From Opitutales bacterium (GTDB lineage: Bacteria > Verrucomicrobiota > Verrucomicrobiia > Opitutales > Intestinicryptomonadaceae): 64,000 nt of DNA. Below the pieces are notes generated by a model, which worked only from the letters and a program-made list of their open reading frames with translations, ran no database searches and had not been told where the DNA came from. Both the position numbers and the translations under genes were made by a program. This document shows, one piece after another, positions 35,543 to 42,969 of this stretch; within the stretch, counting starts at the first letter, position 1, and each line of letters starts with the position of its first letter. The stretch lies in the NCBI GenBank assembly GCA_015061945.1, contig SUVP01000004.1, positions 186,001 to 250,000 on the forward strand. The letters are read 5' to 3'.

Positions 35543-37102
35543 ATGAAGAAATATAACACTATACTACTCTCTATTGCGTTCGCATTTTCAGCATTCGCAC
35601 AAGATTCAAATACTATTGAGTATAATGGAGGCAAAAGCGTAAGTTCACGTACAACACTTTGGGTTGATGGTGCAGATTACTCCGATAAAGATTTGCTGTT
35701 GCACTCTGACACTGGCTCTTTCTATGGTGTAAAACTCCCAACAGATGGAACAGCTAAAACAATGACATATCGTTCATTGAAAGCTGTTATCGGCAGTGGC
35801 GACACTCTCGCATTAGGTAATTATACAACAGCATACGGCACATTGAATCTTGACGCAAACACATCAGAAAAAGATTTCACCGTCTTTGAAGTTGCAGATT
35901 TTTCAATGAACTACGCAAACTTGTATATCAAAAATACAAATGCATCTCCTGAAAATCCATTGTTATTCAAAGCAAACTCGATGAATCTTGTCGGTGGAGC
36001 TAAAACTCAAACTCAAAAACTCTACTTTCAAGCAAATACAAATGCAAATGTAGCTACGTCTGTATTAGGAAGAATAGAAAACACTACTGGCACATCATTA
36101 ATCCATATTTCTGTATCAAAAACTCTTAATTGGACTGGTGATATCACATTAAACCAATGTTCAAGACTTGTAGCAGATGGCACATTTAACCTCGATGGCA
36201 ATGCAACATTTAACGATGCATCAGGTGTCCTCGGCATCGGAAATGAAGGAACATTTAAAGTGGCATCCGGAAAAACTGTTAATTTGGGTTCTGCAACTTT
36301 AGAAGCCGTTTATGGTTCTTATTTAAACATCGATGGTGGAACATTCTTAACAGATAGTGCAATATCATTGAAACGTACAACTGTTAAAAACGGAACTTTC
36401 ACACAATCAGCTGGCGGAATACTAATTGAACGCGATGTAAAAGTTATCAACTCATCTACATTCACCGCTTCCGATTCGATCACACTTCGCTCACCAGACG
36501 CAAGCGATGCCGATGGTAATTTGATAAATTCTGCAAGATATGCAAAATTGCAAATCGGATATGATACAAACGACAAGGAATCTAAATTGATTATTAAATC
36601 AGACGCAAATGGTGACTCAAAAATCATAATCGGCAAGGATTCTTTCGTTTACTTGAACTCAGAAAATTCAGTGCAAAACGAAAACGGCAACCATTCGATT
36701 ATCATCGCAACAGAAGCTGACGCGTTTAATACAAACATTGAAATCAACTCTAACCAAAAGCTTGGCGGAATTGCACTTTCAAATGCATCACTAAAGCTCA
36801 CTATGGCTGACAATGCACTCCTTGAATTGACAAATATCGAAGATGCGTTCTCGTCAGACGGCGGTATATTGAATATTTATAACTTCACTGAAAATACAAT
36901 TAAAGTTGGCGATAATGTTGGCGTAAAACAAGCAATCGAACAATATGTAAAATTGTACGACGCAGCAGGCATTGAGCTCGACCCAGCAACAGTAATCGAC
37001 GGATACATCGCATTCACAACATCTGTCCCAGAACCAGCAGAATGGGCAATGCTCCTCGGAGCAATCGCTCTCGGCTTAGCAATCTACCGCCGTCGTAAAT
37101 AG
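35543..37102 (+). CDS. Large PEP-CTERM sorting-signal protein (beta-helix-like repeats)
   Basis: A 519-residue exported protein: signal peptide (MKKYNTILLSIAFAFSAFA), then a long body of short Asn/Thr/Ala/Ser-rich strands such as GTFNLDGNATFNDASG and GTFKVASGKTVNLGS, resembling autotransporter-like or adhesin beta-solenoids, and a C-terminal VPEPAEWAMLLGAIALGLAIYRRRK-type module (PEP motif, hydrophobic helix, basic tail). It is probably a surface or matrix protein. It shares its last 80 bases almost identically with the gene ending at 39417, while the bodies are related only in style. Confidence 0.87.
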   Translation: MKKYNTILLSIAFAFSAFAQDSNTIEYNGGKSVSSRTTLWVDGADYSDKDLLLHSDTGSFYGVKLPTDGTAKTMTYRSLKAVIGSGDTLALGNYTTAYGTLNLDANTSEKDFTVFEVADFSMNYANLYIKNTNASPENPLLFKANSMNLVGGAKTQTQKLYFQANTNANVATSVLGRIENTTGTSLIHISVSKTLNWTGDITLNQCSRLVADGTFNLDGNATFNDASGVLGIGNEGTFKVASGKTVNLGSATLEAVYGSYLNIDGGTFLTDSAISLKRTTVKNGTFTQSAGGILIERDVKVINSSTFTASDSITLRSPDASDADGNLINSARYAKLQIGYDTNDKESKLIIKSDANGDSKIIIGKDSFVYLNSENSVQNENGNHSIIIATEADAFNTNIEINSNQKLGGIALSNASLKLTMADNALLELTNIEDAFSSDGGILNIYNFTENTIKVGDNVGVKQAIEQYVKLYDAAGIELDPATVIDGYIAFTTSVPEPAEWAMLLGAIALGLAIYRRRK

Positions 37103-37109
37103 TTTACTA

Positions 37110-37255
37110 CACGGGCACCGGCAGGCGATTGCCGTAGGCAATTTTTTATATGACGGGCACCGGCGAGCGATTGCCGTAGGCAATATCGCTCGCTGATTTC
37201 GGATTGCACAATTATACAGAAAAACTGGCAAAGCGTTGCCAGTTTTTCGTTTTAG
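37110..37255 (+). repeat. Dispersed structured repeat, copy 1 (with truncated extra unit)
   Basis: A unit starting TATATGACGGGCACCG at 37146 and ending TTTTTCGTTTTAG at 37255 is repeated at 62023-62131. It holds two hairpins: GAGCGA-TTGCC-GTA-GGCAA-TA-TCGCTC and ACTGGCAA-AGCG-TTGCCAGT with a T-run, the latter an intrinsic terminator. A truncated extra unit (ACGGGCACCGGCAGGCGATTG..., 37110-37138) precedes it. Both copies lie directly after a gene on the + strand. Confidence 0.75.
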
Positions 37256-37259
37256 TTTT

Positions 37260-37349
37260 TTAAATGGTGTGTTTTAAAAGCGTGGGAACTTGCGACTCAT
37301 CGCATTCTACTCCGTCAACATCGACTGGAAGCGTAGGTGCAATTCCCCC
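37260..37349 (-). pseudogene. Possible 3' remnant of a gene
   Basis: On the minus strand about 30 codons read without stop up to a TAA at about 37261, with coding-like composition (IGGIAPTLPVDVDGVE, then CDESQVPTLLKHTI). There is no start: the frame meets a stop within the structured element at 37350-37424, whose edge coincides with the end of the open frame. It may be the tail of a gene disrupted by that element. No family is recognised. Confidence 0.25.
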
Positions 37350-37424
37350 GATATTCTATTGTAAAAATGTGAAACATTTTTAGTTATTGCCATACTACAC
37401 TGGCAATAACGGCAATAGAATATC
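37350..37424. other. Perfect three-way-junction palindrome
   Basis: An outer 12-bp perfect inverted repeat, GATATTCTATTG (37350-37361) with CAATAGAATATC (37413-37424), encloses two further perfect hairpins: AAAAATGT-GAA-ACATTTTT (37363-37381) and GTTATTGCC-(10 nt)-GGCAATAAC (37383-37410). Almost every base of the 75-nt unit is paired in a Y-shaped fold. It could be a structured RNA, a transposon-like miniature element or a recombination site. No named family is recognised. Confidence 0.7.
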
Positions 37425-37466
37425 AAAGAGGTAGAATAAAAGCACCGATTCATCCTCTCTTTATTA

Positions 37467-37595
37467 TTCTAAAAAACTAAATCATAAAGACTGCAACACA
37501 CATCAAATAAAAATCCGAACAGGGATAGGAGCATTGCAAAGCAATCTCCGTAAGGGGCAACGCCCCTTCAACGATGTGCAGGTGGCTCACCTGCT
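37467..37595. repeat. Hairpin-rich intergenic repeat, copy 1
   Basis: A 129-base unit repeated 194 bases downstream at about 90% identity by eye. It contains three short hairpins: GATTGC/GCAATC-like (ATTGCAAAGCAAT), AAGGGGC-AAC-GCCCCTT and AGGTGGCTCACCT. Differences between copies fall mostly in loops and linkers. The function is unknown. Confidence 0.7.
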
Positions 37596-37606
37596 TGCAG
37601 TGGGGT

Positions 37607-37635
37607 TTGGGGAGGGTGCAACCAACCCTCCCCAA
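37607..37635. other. Strong GC-rich hairpin
   Basis: Perfect 11-bp stem TTGGGGAGGGT (37607-37617) with ACCCTCCCCAA (37625-37635), loop of 7. It lies between the two repeat copies and is much more GC-rich than the surroundings. No T-run follows directly. Confidence 0.6.
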
Positions 37636-37660
37636 CATCTATTAACTCCTAATCTATCTA

Positions 37661-37790
37661 TTCTAAAAAAATAAATCATTAAAATAGCAACACACACAAA
37701 ATAAAAATCCGAACAGGGATAGGAGTATTGCGAAAGCAATCTCCGTAAGGGGCAAAGCCCCTTCAATGATGTGCAGGTGGCTCACCTGCT
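37661..37790. repeat. Hairpin-rich intergenic repeat, copy 2
   Basis: Second copy of the unit at 37467-37595, with the same order of hairpins. The GGGGC-AAA-GCCCC loop differs from GGGGC-AAC-GCCCC in copy 1 while the stem is kept, and one base is inserted in the ATTGCGAAAGCAAT arm. Confidence 0.7.
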
Positions 37791-37861
37791 GTTTTTCGCC
37801 ACAAGAGGACATTTTCACAATATACTATAAAAAAAAGAGTTAACTTTGCATCTTTTTTGTA

Positions 37862-37889
37862 TTGACCTATTTAATCTTCACTCTATTTT
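37862..37889 (+). promoter_or_regulatory. Promoter of second large PEP-CTERM gene
   Basis: TTGACC (37862-37867), 16 bases, TATTTT (37884-37889), 25 bases before the ATG at 37915, in AT-rich DNA. Confidence 0.45.
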
Positions 37890-37914
37890 ATTTTTAGTTT
37901 TAAACTAAATCGTT

Positions 37915-39417
37915 ATGAAAAAGTTTCTATATTCTACTATTATCCTATCTCTCGTATTGTCTGCAAATGCCGATACAATGACTTTCTATGGCGGTGGGAG
38001 CCGAACACAAGTCACTGGTACATCCAATACAACTGATATTATTTTGGATTCTTCAAATGGTGTAGGCTACGCTGCAAATGGTGCCGTTGTGAAATCAATA
38101 AAAGTAATAAATGGCGACGCTACTTTTGCAAATGCAATAGATTGGAACGCAAATAAAGGTATTACCGTCGACATCAACTCTGCAACTGGAGATGTAGATG
38201 CTATTACAGCAGGTAATTGGACGCATAATTTGTTTACATTAACTATCAAAAATAGTGTAGCAAATTCAACAGCAACTGCAAATTTGTCTTTTAACACATT
38301 AACACTATCTTCAAAAAACAGTCAAGATGCACGCCTCATCTTCAACGGTGTTAATGCAAATGTCACAACTGTAAACGCCACCAATTTAGGAGATGGAACT
38401 ACTGCAAAAAACTATAAATCGACACTATCAGTTGATGCAAATTCTACTGTTGAATGGAACGGAGATATTTTAAATACCGTTTTAGGTGTTATGAACATCG
38501 CTGGAAATTATACTCATAATTCCAAGTTGACTTTGCAAAGTGGTTCGCAATACAACGCTTCTGGCACAATCACCCAAAACGGAGTATTCAACGCAAACTC
38601 AGGTGCAAATATTAACATTACAGGTAAGCACACGCAAAAAAATGCAGTATCATGGGCAAACGGTGCAAACGTCTCAATCACTGGCGAGTTTGCTATCGAC
38701 TACGAAAATGAAATGAAAATTGACTCGAGTTTTGACCTCGCCGGAAAAATCACACAAACATCAATAAGTGGCGATAATGGCATCAAATTTACTAAAGCAG
38801 TAACCCTTTTGTCAGGCTCAAGTCTGCAAGCACACAGCAAAATATTTTTAGACAAAGATGCATCATTGACAGTAAATAAAGATGCTTACATCAATATCAC
38901 TAAAGACGCTTCAAAGAACCCACGCATCATTTTAGACAAATCAACTCTCACATTGAATGAAGAAAATTGCCTCGTCAACGAATCAATCGATATAGGGGTT
39001 GTTACCATGGCAGGCGGAGAAAATAATATTTTGACTTCAAAAATATATCTCAACGCCAGCCAAAAATTAAGAAATATGTATGTTGCAAATTTTACAATTT
39101 TAGAAATGCACATGGCTGATGATGCCACGCTTACACTTACAGTTGATGATCAAAACGCATTGGGAAGCGGTGAGGGAATTTATAAAATCTATAATTTCCG
39201 CGAAGATTCAATTTATGTAGGTCTTAACGCAGCAACAAATACAACCGCCAATAATTATGTGTTCCTCTACGACGCTGAAAATAATTTACTCGGAAACGCA
39301 TTTGTTACAAACAATGGGTACCTCTCTCTGCTCCAAACTGTCCCAGAACCAGCAGAATGGGCAATGCTCCTCGGAACAATCGCTCTCGGCTTGGCAATCT
39401 ATCGCAGAAGAAAATAA
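37915..39417 (+). CDS. Large PEP-CTERM sorting-signal protein
   Basis: A 500-residue exported protein with signal peptide (MKKFLYSTIILSLVLSANA), a body of repetitive Asn/Thr/Ala-rich strands (for example NITGKHTQKNAVSWANGANV) and the C-terminal module VPEPAEWAMLLG ... IYRRRK. The end of the body (LNASQKLRNMYVANFTILEM, MADDATLTLT) aligns with the corresponding part of the 35543 gene (INSNQKLGGIALSNASLKLT, MADNALLELT), so the two are paralogues. It is likely a cell-surface or matrix protein processed by an exosortase encoded elsewhere. Confidence 0.87.
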   Translation: MKKFLYSTIILSLVLSANADTMTFYGGGSRTQVTGTSNTTDIILDSSNGVGYAANGAVVKSIKVINGDATFANAIDWNANKGITVDINSATGDVDAITAGNWTHNLFTLTIKNSVANSTATANLSFNTLTLSSKNSQDARLIFNGVNANVTTVNATNLGDGTTAKNYKSTLSVDANSTVEWNGDILNTVLGVMNIAGNYTHNSKLTLQSGSQYNASGTITQNGVFNANSGANINITGKHTQKNAVSWANGANVSITGEFAIDYENEMKIDSSFDLAGKITQTSISGDNGIKFTKAVTLLSGSSLQAHSKIFLDKDASLTVNKDAYINITKDASKNPRIILDKSTLTLNEENCLVNESIDIGVVTMAGGENNILTSKIYLNASQKLRNMYVANFTILEMHMADDATLTLTVDDQNALGSGEGIYKIYNFREDSIYVGLNAATNTTANNYVFLYDAENNLLGNAFVTNNGYLSLLQTVPEPAEWAMLLGTIALGLAIYRRRK

Positions 39418-39441
39418 TTTGCTTTTACAACTAATTTGGAC

Positions 39442-39475
39442 AAAAACGCATCTTGAAAAAGATGCGTTTTTATTT
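39442..39475. terminator. Intrinsic terminator
   Basis: AAAAACGCATCTT ... AAGATGCGTTTTT, a stem of about 12 bp with A- and T-flanks, after the PEP-CTERM gene. Confidence 0.8.
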
Positions 39476-39510
39476 GACTATAAAACCACACTGCATACAT
39501 CATAAAAGAG

Positions 39511-40113
39511 ATGAAAACACTCCTTACAATCATTATTGCAATCTCAGTAATTACTCAATTTGCAAACGCACAGAATATGCTTTGCATAAATATATGCGAA
39601 ACTACACAAGCCGATTTAACAAAGGTCTCCAATAATCTTGCGACAAAAAAAGATGATACCATTGTTAGAACTCGCGTTTATCGCAATGTGTTCGATACAT
39701 CAAAATCTATAATCTATGCAGAAATTCAAGGTTGCCAATGTTGCATATCAACTTCGCAATTTACACTCTCAAAAGCGTCGCCTAAAAAGTACAAAATTTA
39801 TCCACAAGCAGATTCGGAAACTATGCTTGTTATTGCAGTAGACTTTAATATTAAGCCTGAACAAATTGATGAATTCTTGAAAATATCGAAGCCACTCGTG
39901 GAGGGCACAAATACTGAAAAAGACACGCTTTCGTATCAACTTTATCGCGATGTAAAAGACCCGACAAAATTCTTCTTGTTCGAGTTGTACAAGAGTCGCT
40001 CGGCACACAAATTCCATTCAAGCCAAGAACATTTTTTGAAATGGAATGCGCTTTGCAAAGAAAAGAAAATCGTGCGCACTGCAAAATTTTTCGACGTAAA
40101 AGAAATCAAGTAA
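39511..40113 (+). CDS. Secreted tandem ABM-like (quinol monooxygenase-type) protein
   Basis: A 200-residue protein with a Sec signal (MKTLLTIIIAISVITQFANA). Residues 105-198 form a clear antibiotic-biosynthesis-monooxygenase-like ferredoxin fold (VDFNIKPEQIDEFLKISKPL ... YQLYRDVKDPTKFFLFELYKS ... HFLKWNALCKE). Residues 22-95 repeat the same pattern in degenerate form (ICETTQADLTKVSNNL, TRVYRNVFDTSKSIIYAEI), so it is probably a tandem fusion. The first half holds a CQCC cysteine cluster. Export is unusual for this family. Function is unknown; heme or quinone chemistry is possible. Confidence 0.7.
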   Translation: MKTLLTIIIAISVITQFANAQNMLCINICETTQADLTKVSNNLATKKDDTIVRTRVYRNVFDTSKSIIYAEIQGCQCCISTSQFTLSKASPKKYKIYPQADSETMLVIAVDFNIKPEQIDEFLKISKPLVEGTNTEKDTLSYQLYRDVKDPTKFFLFELYKSRSAHKFHSSQEHFLKWNALCKEKKIVRTAKFFDVKEIK

Positions 40114-40122
40114 ACAAGCCTG

Positions 40123-41817
40123 CTATTGCGCAATATCTGAATCAACTTCGAGATTATTGCGTTGGACAAGTTTAGTTTTTACGTTTTCAAAGAGATTGTT
40201 AGATATTCTCAAGTTGCGAACAGAAAGTGCTTCTATTGCGACATTGCATGATTTAAATTTGTTATTGCGTACGCAAATATTTTTAATCATAGGTGTAAGT
40301 TGAGTTGGCGTTTGTTTGCAATATTGCAAGGCGATTGAGACTGCACCGATGGCGTTATGCCGACGTTGCCACGAACAATTAGAAAATGTATTGCCCTCGA
40401 TTATCGCATTTTTGCACGACACCCCCTCGCATTCATGGATTGCTCCGCCGACACAAATTGCGGGATACATAATATGGTCAAATTTGCAGTTTCTAATTTT
40501 CACATTGTCGTTTCTGATGAGACTTGCGGTGCCAGCAATATTACGGAATGTTGAATTTTTCAACTCATATGAATCGATGTTTATGCCATAGAAATTTGCG
40601 AGAGTTGCCGATTCCACAAAGTTTGGTAAATCCTCCTCAAACTCGATTTCTATACATTTATTTTTTGAGATTTTTTTGCGTGGAGTTTGCTTTGCCGACT
40701 TCACTGTCAAGAGAGTTTCGTTATCTTTATCGAGCCACAGACCGACTTTAGAACCGACAGGTGCAATCGTAGGCAACACGCCCCAGTGCCAATCTTTGTG
40801 TGTTCCAAATATAGCTTTATTTTTTGAAGTTTTTTTCAGAGCCCACGCAAATACGCCATGTACATTTTGTCCGTCCCAACGTACGCCCTCAAAATAACAA
40901 TTCTCAATTTTCACATTGCCTTTGCAACAATAGAGCTTCCACGCATCACGAGAACCGACGTGCATTTGCTCACCCTTGCGGATAAATCGGACGCCATTTG
41001 CATAGATATTTTCGCAGTGCGACGCCTGCATACAAAATCCAATCGCACTATATGTTTCGACATTTTCAACGTGTAAATTCGAGCATCTATCGAATACCAC
41101 CTGACATCCACGCCAGCCAAAATTCCAAGACATAATGTCGCCTTTTTGCAAATGAGTGGCTATTTCACTCGACGACAATTTTAGTAATCGATTTTGTTTA
41201 TCGACAATTTGCAAAGTGTTTTCGGTCAAATTTTTTTCGACATTTGCCCCACCGAAAGTGAGACTTGGCACGCCAACTTTCAAGTTGCGAGTTTTTGCAT
41301 TCCATGCGTTTGCACAATAAATTGGCGTATTGTCGAAGAACGGCAAGGTTTTAAAAACTTTTATCAGCACGCCATTTTCGTCGCTTGAAACGACTTCACC
41401 CGCACTCATATATTGCGGAAAATTATCAAATGCCACGCCTTTCAATTTAAAGTTTTTGCAATGTCGCACAGAGAGAATTGCTGTACCGGAAAGATTCGGT
41501 TTGAAATCGTATTTGCGTAAGAGAATTGTTTGCGGAACATTGTCTTTTGAGACGCCTTCAATCGAAAAATTTGGAATATTTTCGACCATTATCGCAATCT
41601 GCTTTTGGGGATTGTCGATGTGAAATTCGTAAACGCCAGAATCTAAAATCAATCGCTTTGCACCTATTTTTTTACAGTGCGACAACGCCGATTTAAATGC
41701 GACAATATCGCACTTATTATCGTCCGCAAGCCCGCCAAAATCGGCGATTCTCACGTCTTGAGCAGAAGAAAAGTTCGCAAAAATTACGACACAAATTATG
41801 TAAAAATATCTCATCAT
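40123..41817 (-). CDS. Secreted parallel beta-helix enzyme, GH110-like (alpha-1,3-galactosidase)
   Basis: A 564-residue protein with a signal peptide (ending ...NFSSA at about 19). It opens like a pectate-lyase-superfamily beta-helix (IADFGGLADDNKCDIVAFKSAL). The centre, RDAWKLYCCKGNVKIENCYF and EGVRWDGQNVHGVFAW, resembles the GH110 block that ends in DDxxNVHG; here the first Asp of the pair is Trp. Later coils (IRNDNVKIRNCKFDHIMYPAI) are regular. It would act on alpha-galactosyl ends of host or plant glycans if active. It overlaps the next upstream gene by 4 bases, so both are one operon. A polysaccharide lyase is the main alternative. Confidence 0.6.
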   Translation of the reverse strand: MMRYFYIICVVIFANFSSAQDVRIADFGGLADDNKCDIVAFKSALSHCKKIGAKRLILDSGVYEFHIDNPQKQIAIMVENIPNFSIEGVSKDNVPQTILLRKYDFKPNLSGTAILSVRHCKNFKLKGVAFDNFPQYMSAGEVVSSDENGVLIKVFKTLPFFDNTPIYCANAWNAKTRNLKVGVPSLTFGGANVEKNLTENTLQIVDKQNRLLKLSSSEIATHLQKGDIMSWNFGWRGCQVVFDRCSNLHVENVETYSAIGFCMQASHCENIYANGVRFIRKGEQMHVGSRDAWKLYCCKGNVKIENCYFEGVRWDGQNVHGVFAWALKKTSKNKAIFGTHKDWHWGVLPTIAPVGSKVGLWLDKDNETLLTVKSAKQTPRKKISKNKCIEIEFEEDLPNFVESATLANFYGINIDSYELKNSTFRNIAGTASLIRNDNVKIRNCKFDHIMYPAICVGGAIHECEGVSCKNAIIEGNTFSNCSWQRRHNAIGAVSIALQYCKQTPTQLTPMIKNICVRNNKFKSCNVAIEALSVRNLRISNNLFENVKTKLVQRNNLEVDSDIAQ

Positions 41818-42914
41818 TTTTTCTGTTTTTGAGCTTTGATACGTTCGCCAACTTTCTTCACCAATGCGACACTCTCGTCTGCCATTTTTCCATTTTCGTA
41901 AATACCAATATTGATTGTTGTCGCCCCACCGATATCCGACATATGTTTCATAAACGCATATAATTCAGCCTCGCTATAAAGTGGTGGACGTGCCTTGCGA
42001 TTTTTCTGTGAATCAAATGGTGGAATATATGGCGGAAGGCTCGACCACACTTTTGTCGGTGGATTCCAATTATTGTAAACTGCCCAATATGAATCGAGTG
42101 GAAAGAGAATATGCCAAAGTGCTTTTGTCGGATGCAAGTATGGTTGATTGGGGAGAAATAGTCGCATATTGTCGTAATCACGATTCATCAAAATTTTTCC
42201 ATTTGCCAAAAAGTTGACCTCGCCTGCGGTGATATCATGTTCGGGGTGGAGAAGAAAAACGCAATTCTCACGGATTATTCCGCCGTTGAAAGTGATAACC
42301 GCATGTTGATTACCAGCACGCAATGCAGAGTGCCATTCATCCCATTTCAAGTGTGGGACAACATCAGCATACGCACCGTCGACCCACCAACCAGCGACAT
42401 CTTTACCAAACCGCAACGACCATTCACGTAAGACCTCAAGCCAACGCTTTTGAAATTCGAGATTTGGATCGTGCATATTGCGAACCCAACAGAAGCCGTC
42501 GCGAACAGTATAATTGCCTCGTACTTCACAAGGGATATAAAAGATAAATCGCTTGCCGAGTTTCTTTACACGTCTTGCTATCTCAAGTGCTAAATCACGC
42601 TTTGAACAATGCCCTTTCCCGCAATATTTGTCGATTACAGAATTTGGGCTTGCGTAAGTTCCAGAGTTCTGCCCAACCGTAAAAATCAGCCAATCGGCAC
42701 CAGTAGCCTGAAAGTCTCGCATAAATAAATCGACATCAAAATTGTCAGTGAGCTTATCGACATCCTTATTTTTATAAGTCGGAAAAAGCCAATGCACCAT
42801 AACACCATAGTTGCCTTTTAACCAATGCACACGTGGATTCTCAACTTGCGGTTGTGCATACAATGCGATAGAAAAAACAAAAAAAATCAATATCGATAAA
42901 TTAAAAGTTCTCAT
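41814..42914 (-). CDS. Secreted GH29-like alpha-L-fucosidase
   Basis: From the ATG at 42914 the protein has 366 residues with a signal (MRTFNLSILIFFVFSIALYA). Family features: GNYGVMVHWLFPT near the N-terminus (compare KFGIFIHWG), FQATGADWLIFTVG, and DVAGWWVDGAYADV, where the Asp of WVDG matches the GH29 nucleophile of WFDG. It lacks the C-terminal beta-sandwich of larger fucosidases. It could remove fucose or another 6-deoxy sugar. It overlaps the GH110-like gene by ATGA and diverges from the first CE15 gene, with 55 bases between them for both promoters. Confidence 0.72.
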   Translation of the reverse strand: MRTFNLSILIFFVFSIALYAQPQVENPRVHWLKGNYGVMVHWLFPTYKNKDVDKLTDNFDVDLFMRDFQATGADWLIFTVGQNSGTYASPNSVIDKYCGKGHCSKRDLALEIARRVKKLGKRFIFYIPCEVRGNYTVRDGFCWVRNMHDPNLEFQKRWLEVLREWSLRFGKDVAGWWVDGAYADVVPHLKWDEWHSALRAGNQHAVITFNGGIIRENCVFLLHPEHDITAGEVNFLANGKILMNRDYDNMRLFLPNQPYLHPTKALWHILFPLDSYWAVYNNWNPPTKVWSSLPPYIPPFDSQKNRKARPPLYSEAELYAFMKHMSDIGGATTINIGIYENGKMADESVALVKKVGERIKAQKQKK

Positions 42915-42969
42915 CAGTTCAAAATTAAAATCTTGCAAACACTTATCTCAAGAAAATAATCTCTTATTT

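Noticed and set aside
37467-37790. CRISPR array
   Set aside because: Only two units of about 130 bases, each with internal hairpins, offset 194 bases; no short regular repeats with unique spacers and no cas genes.
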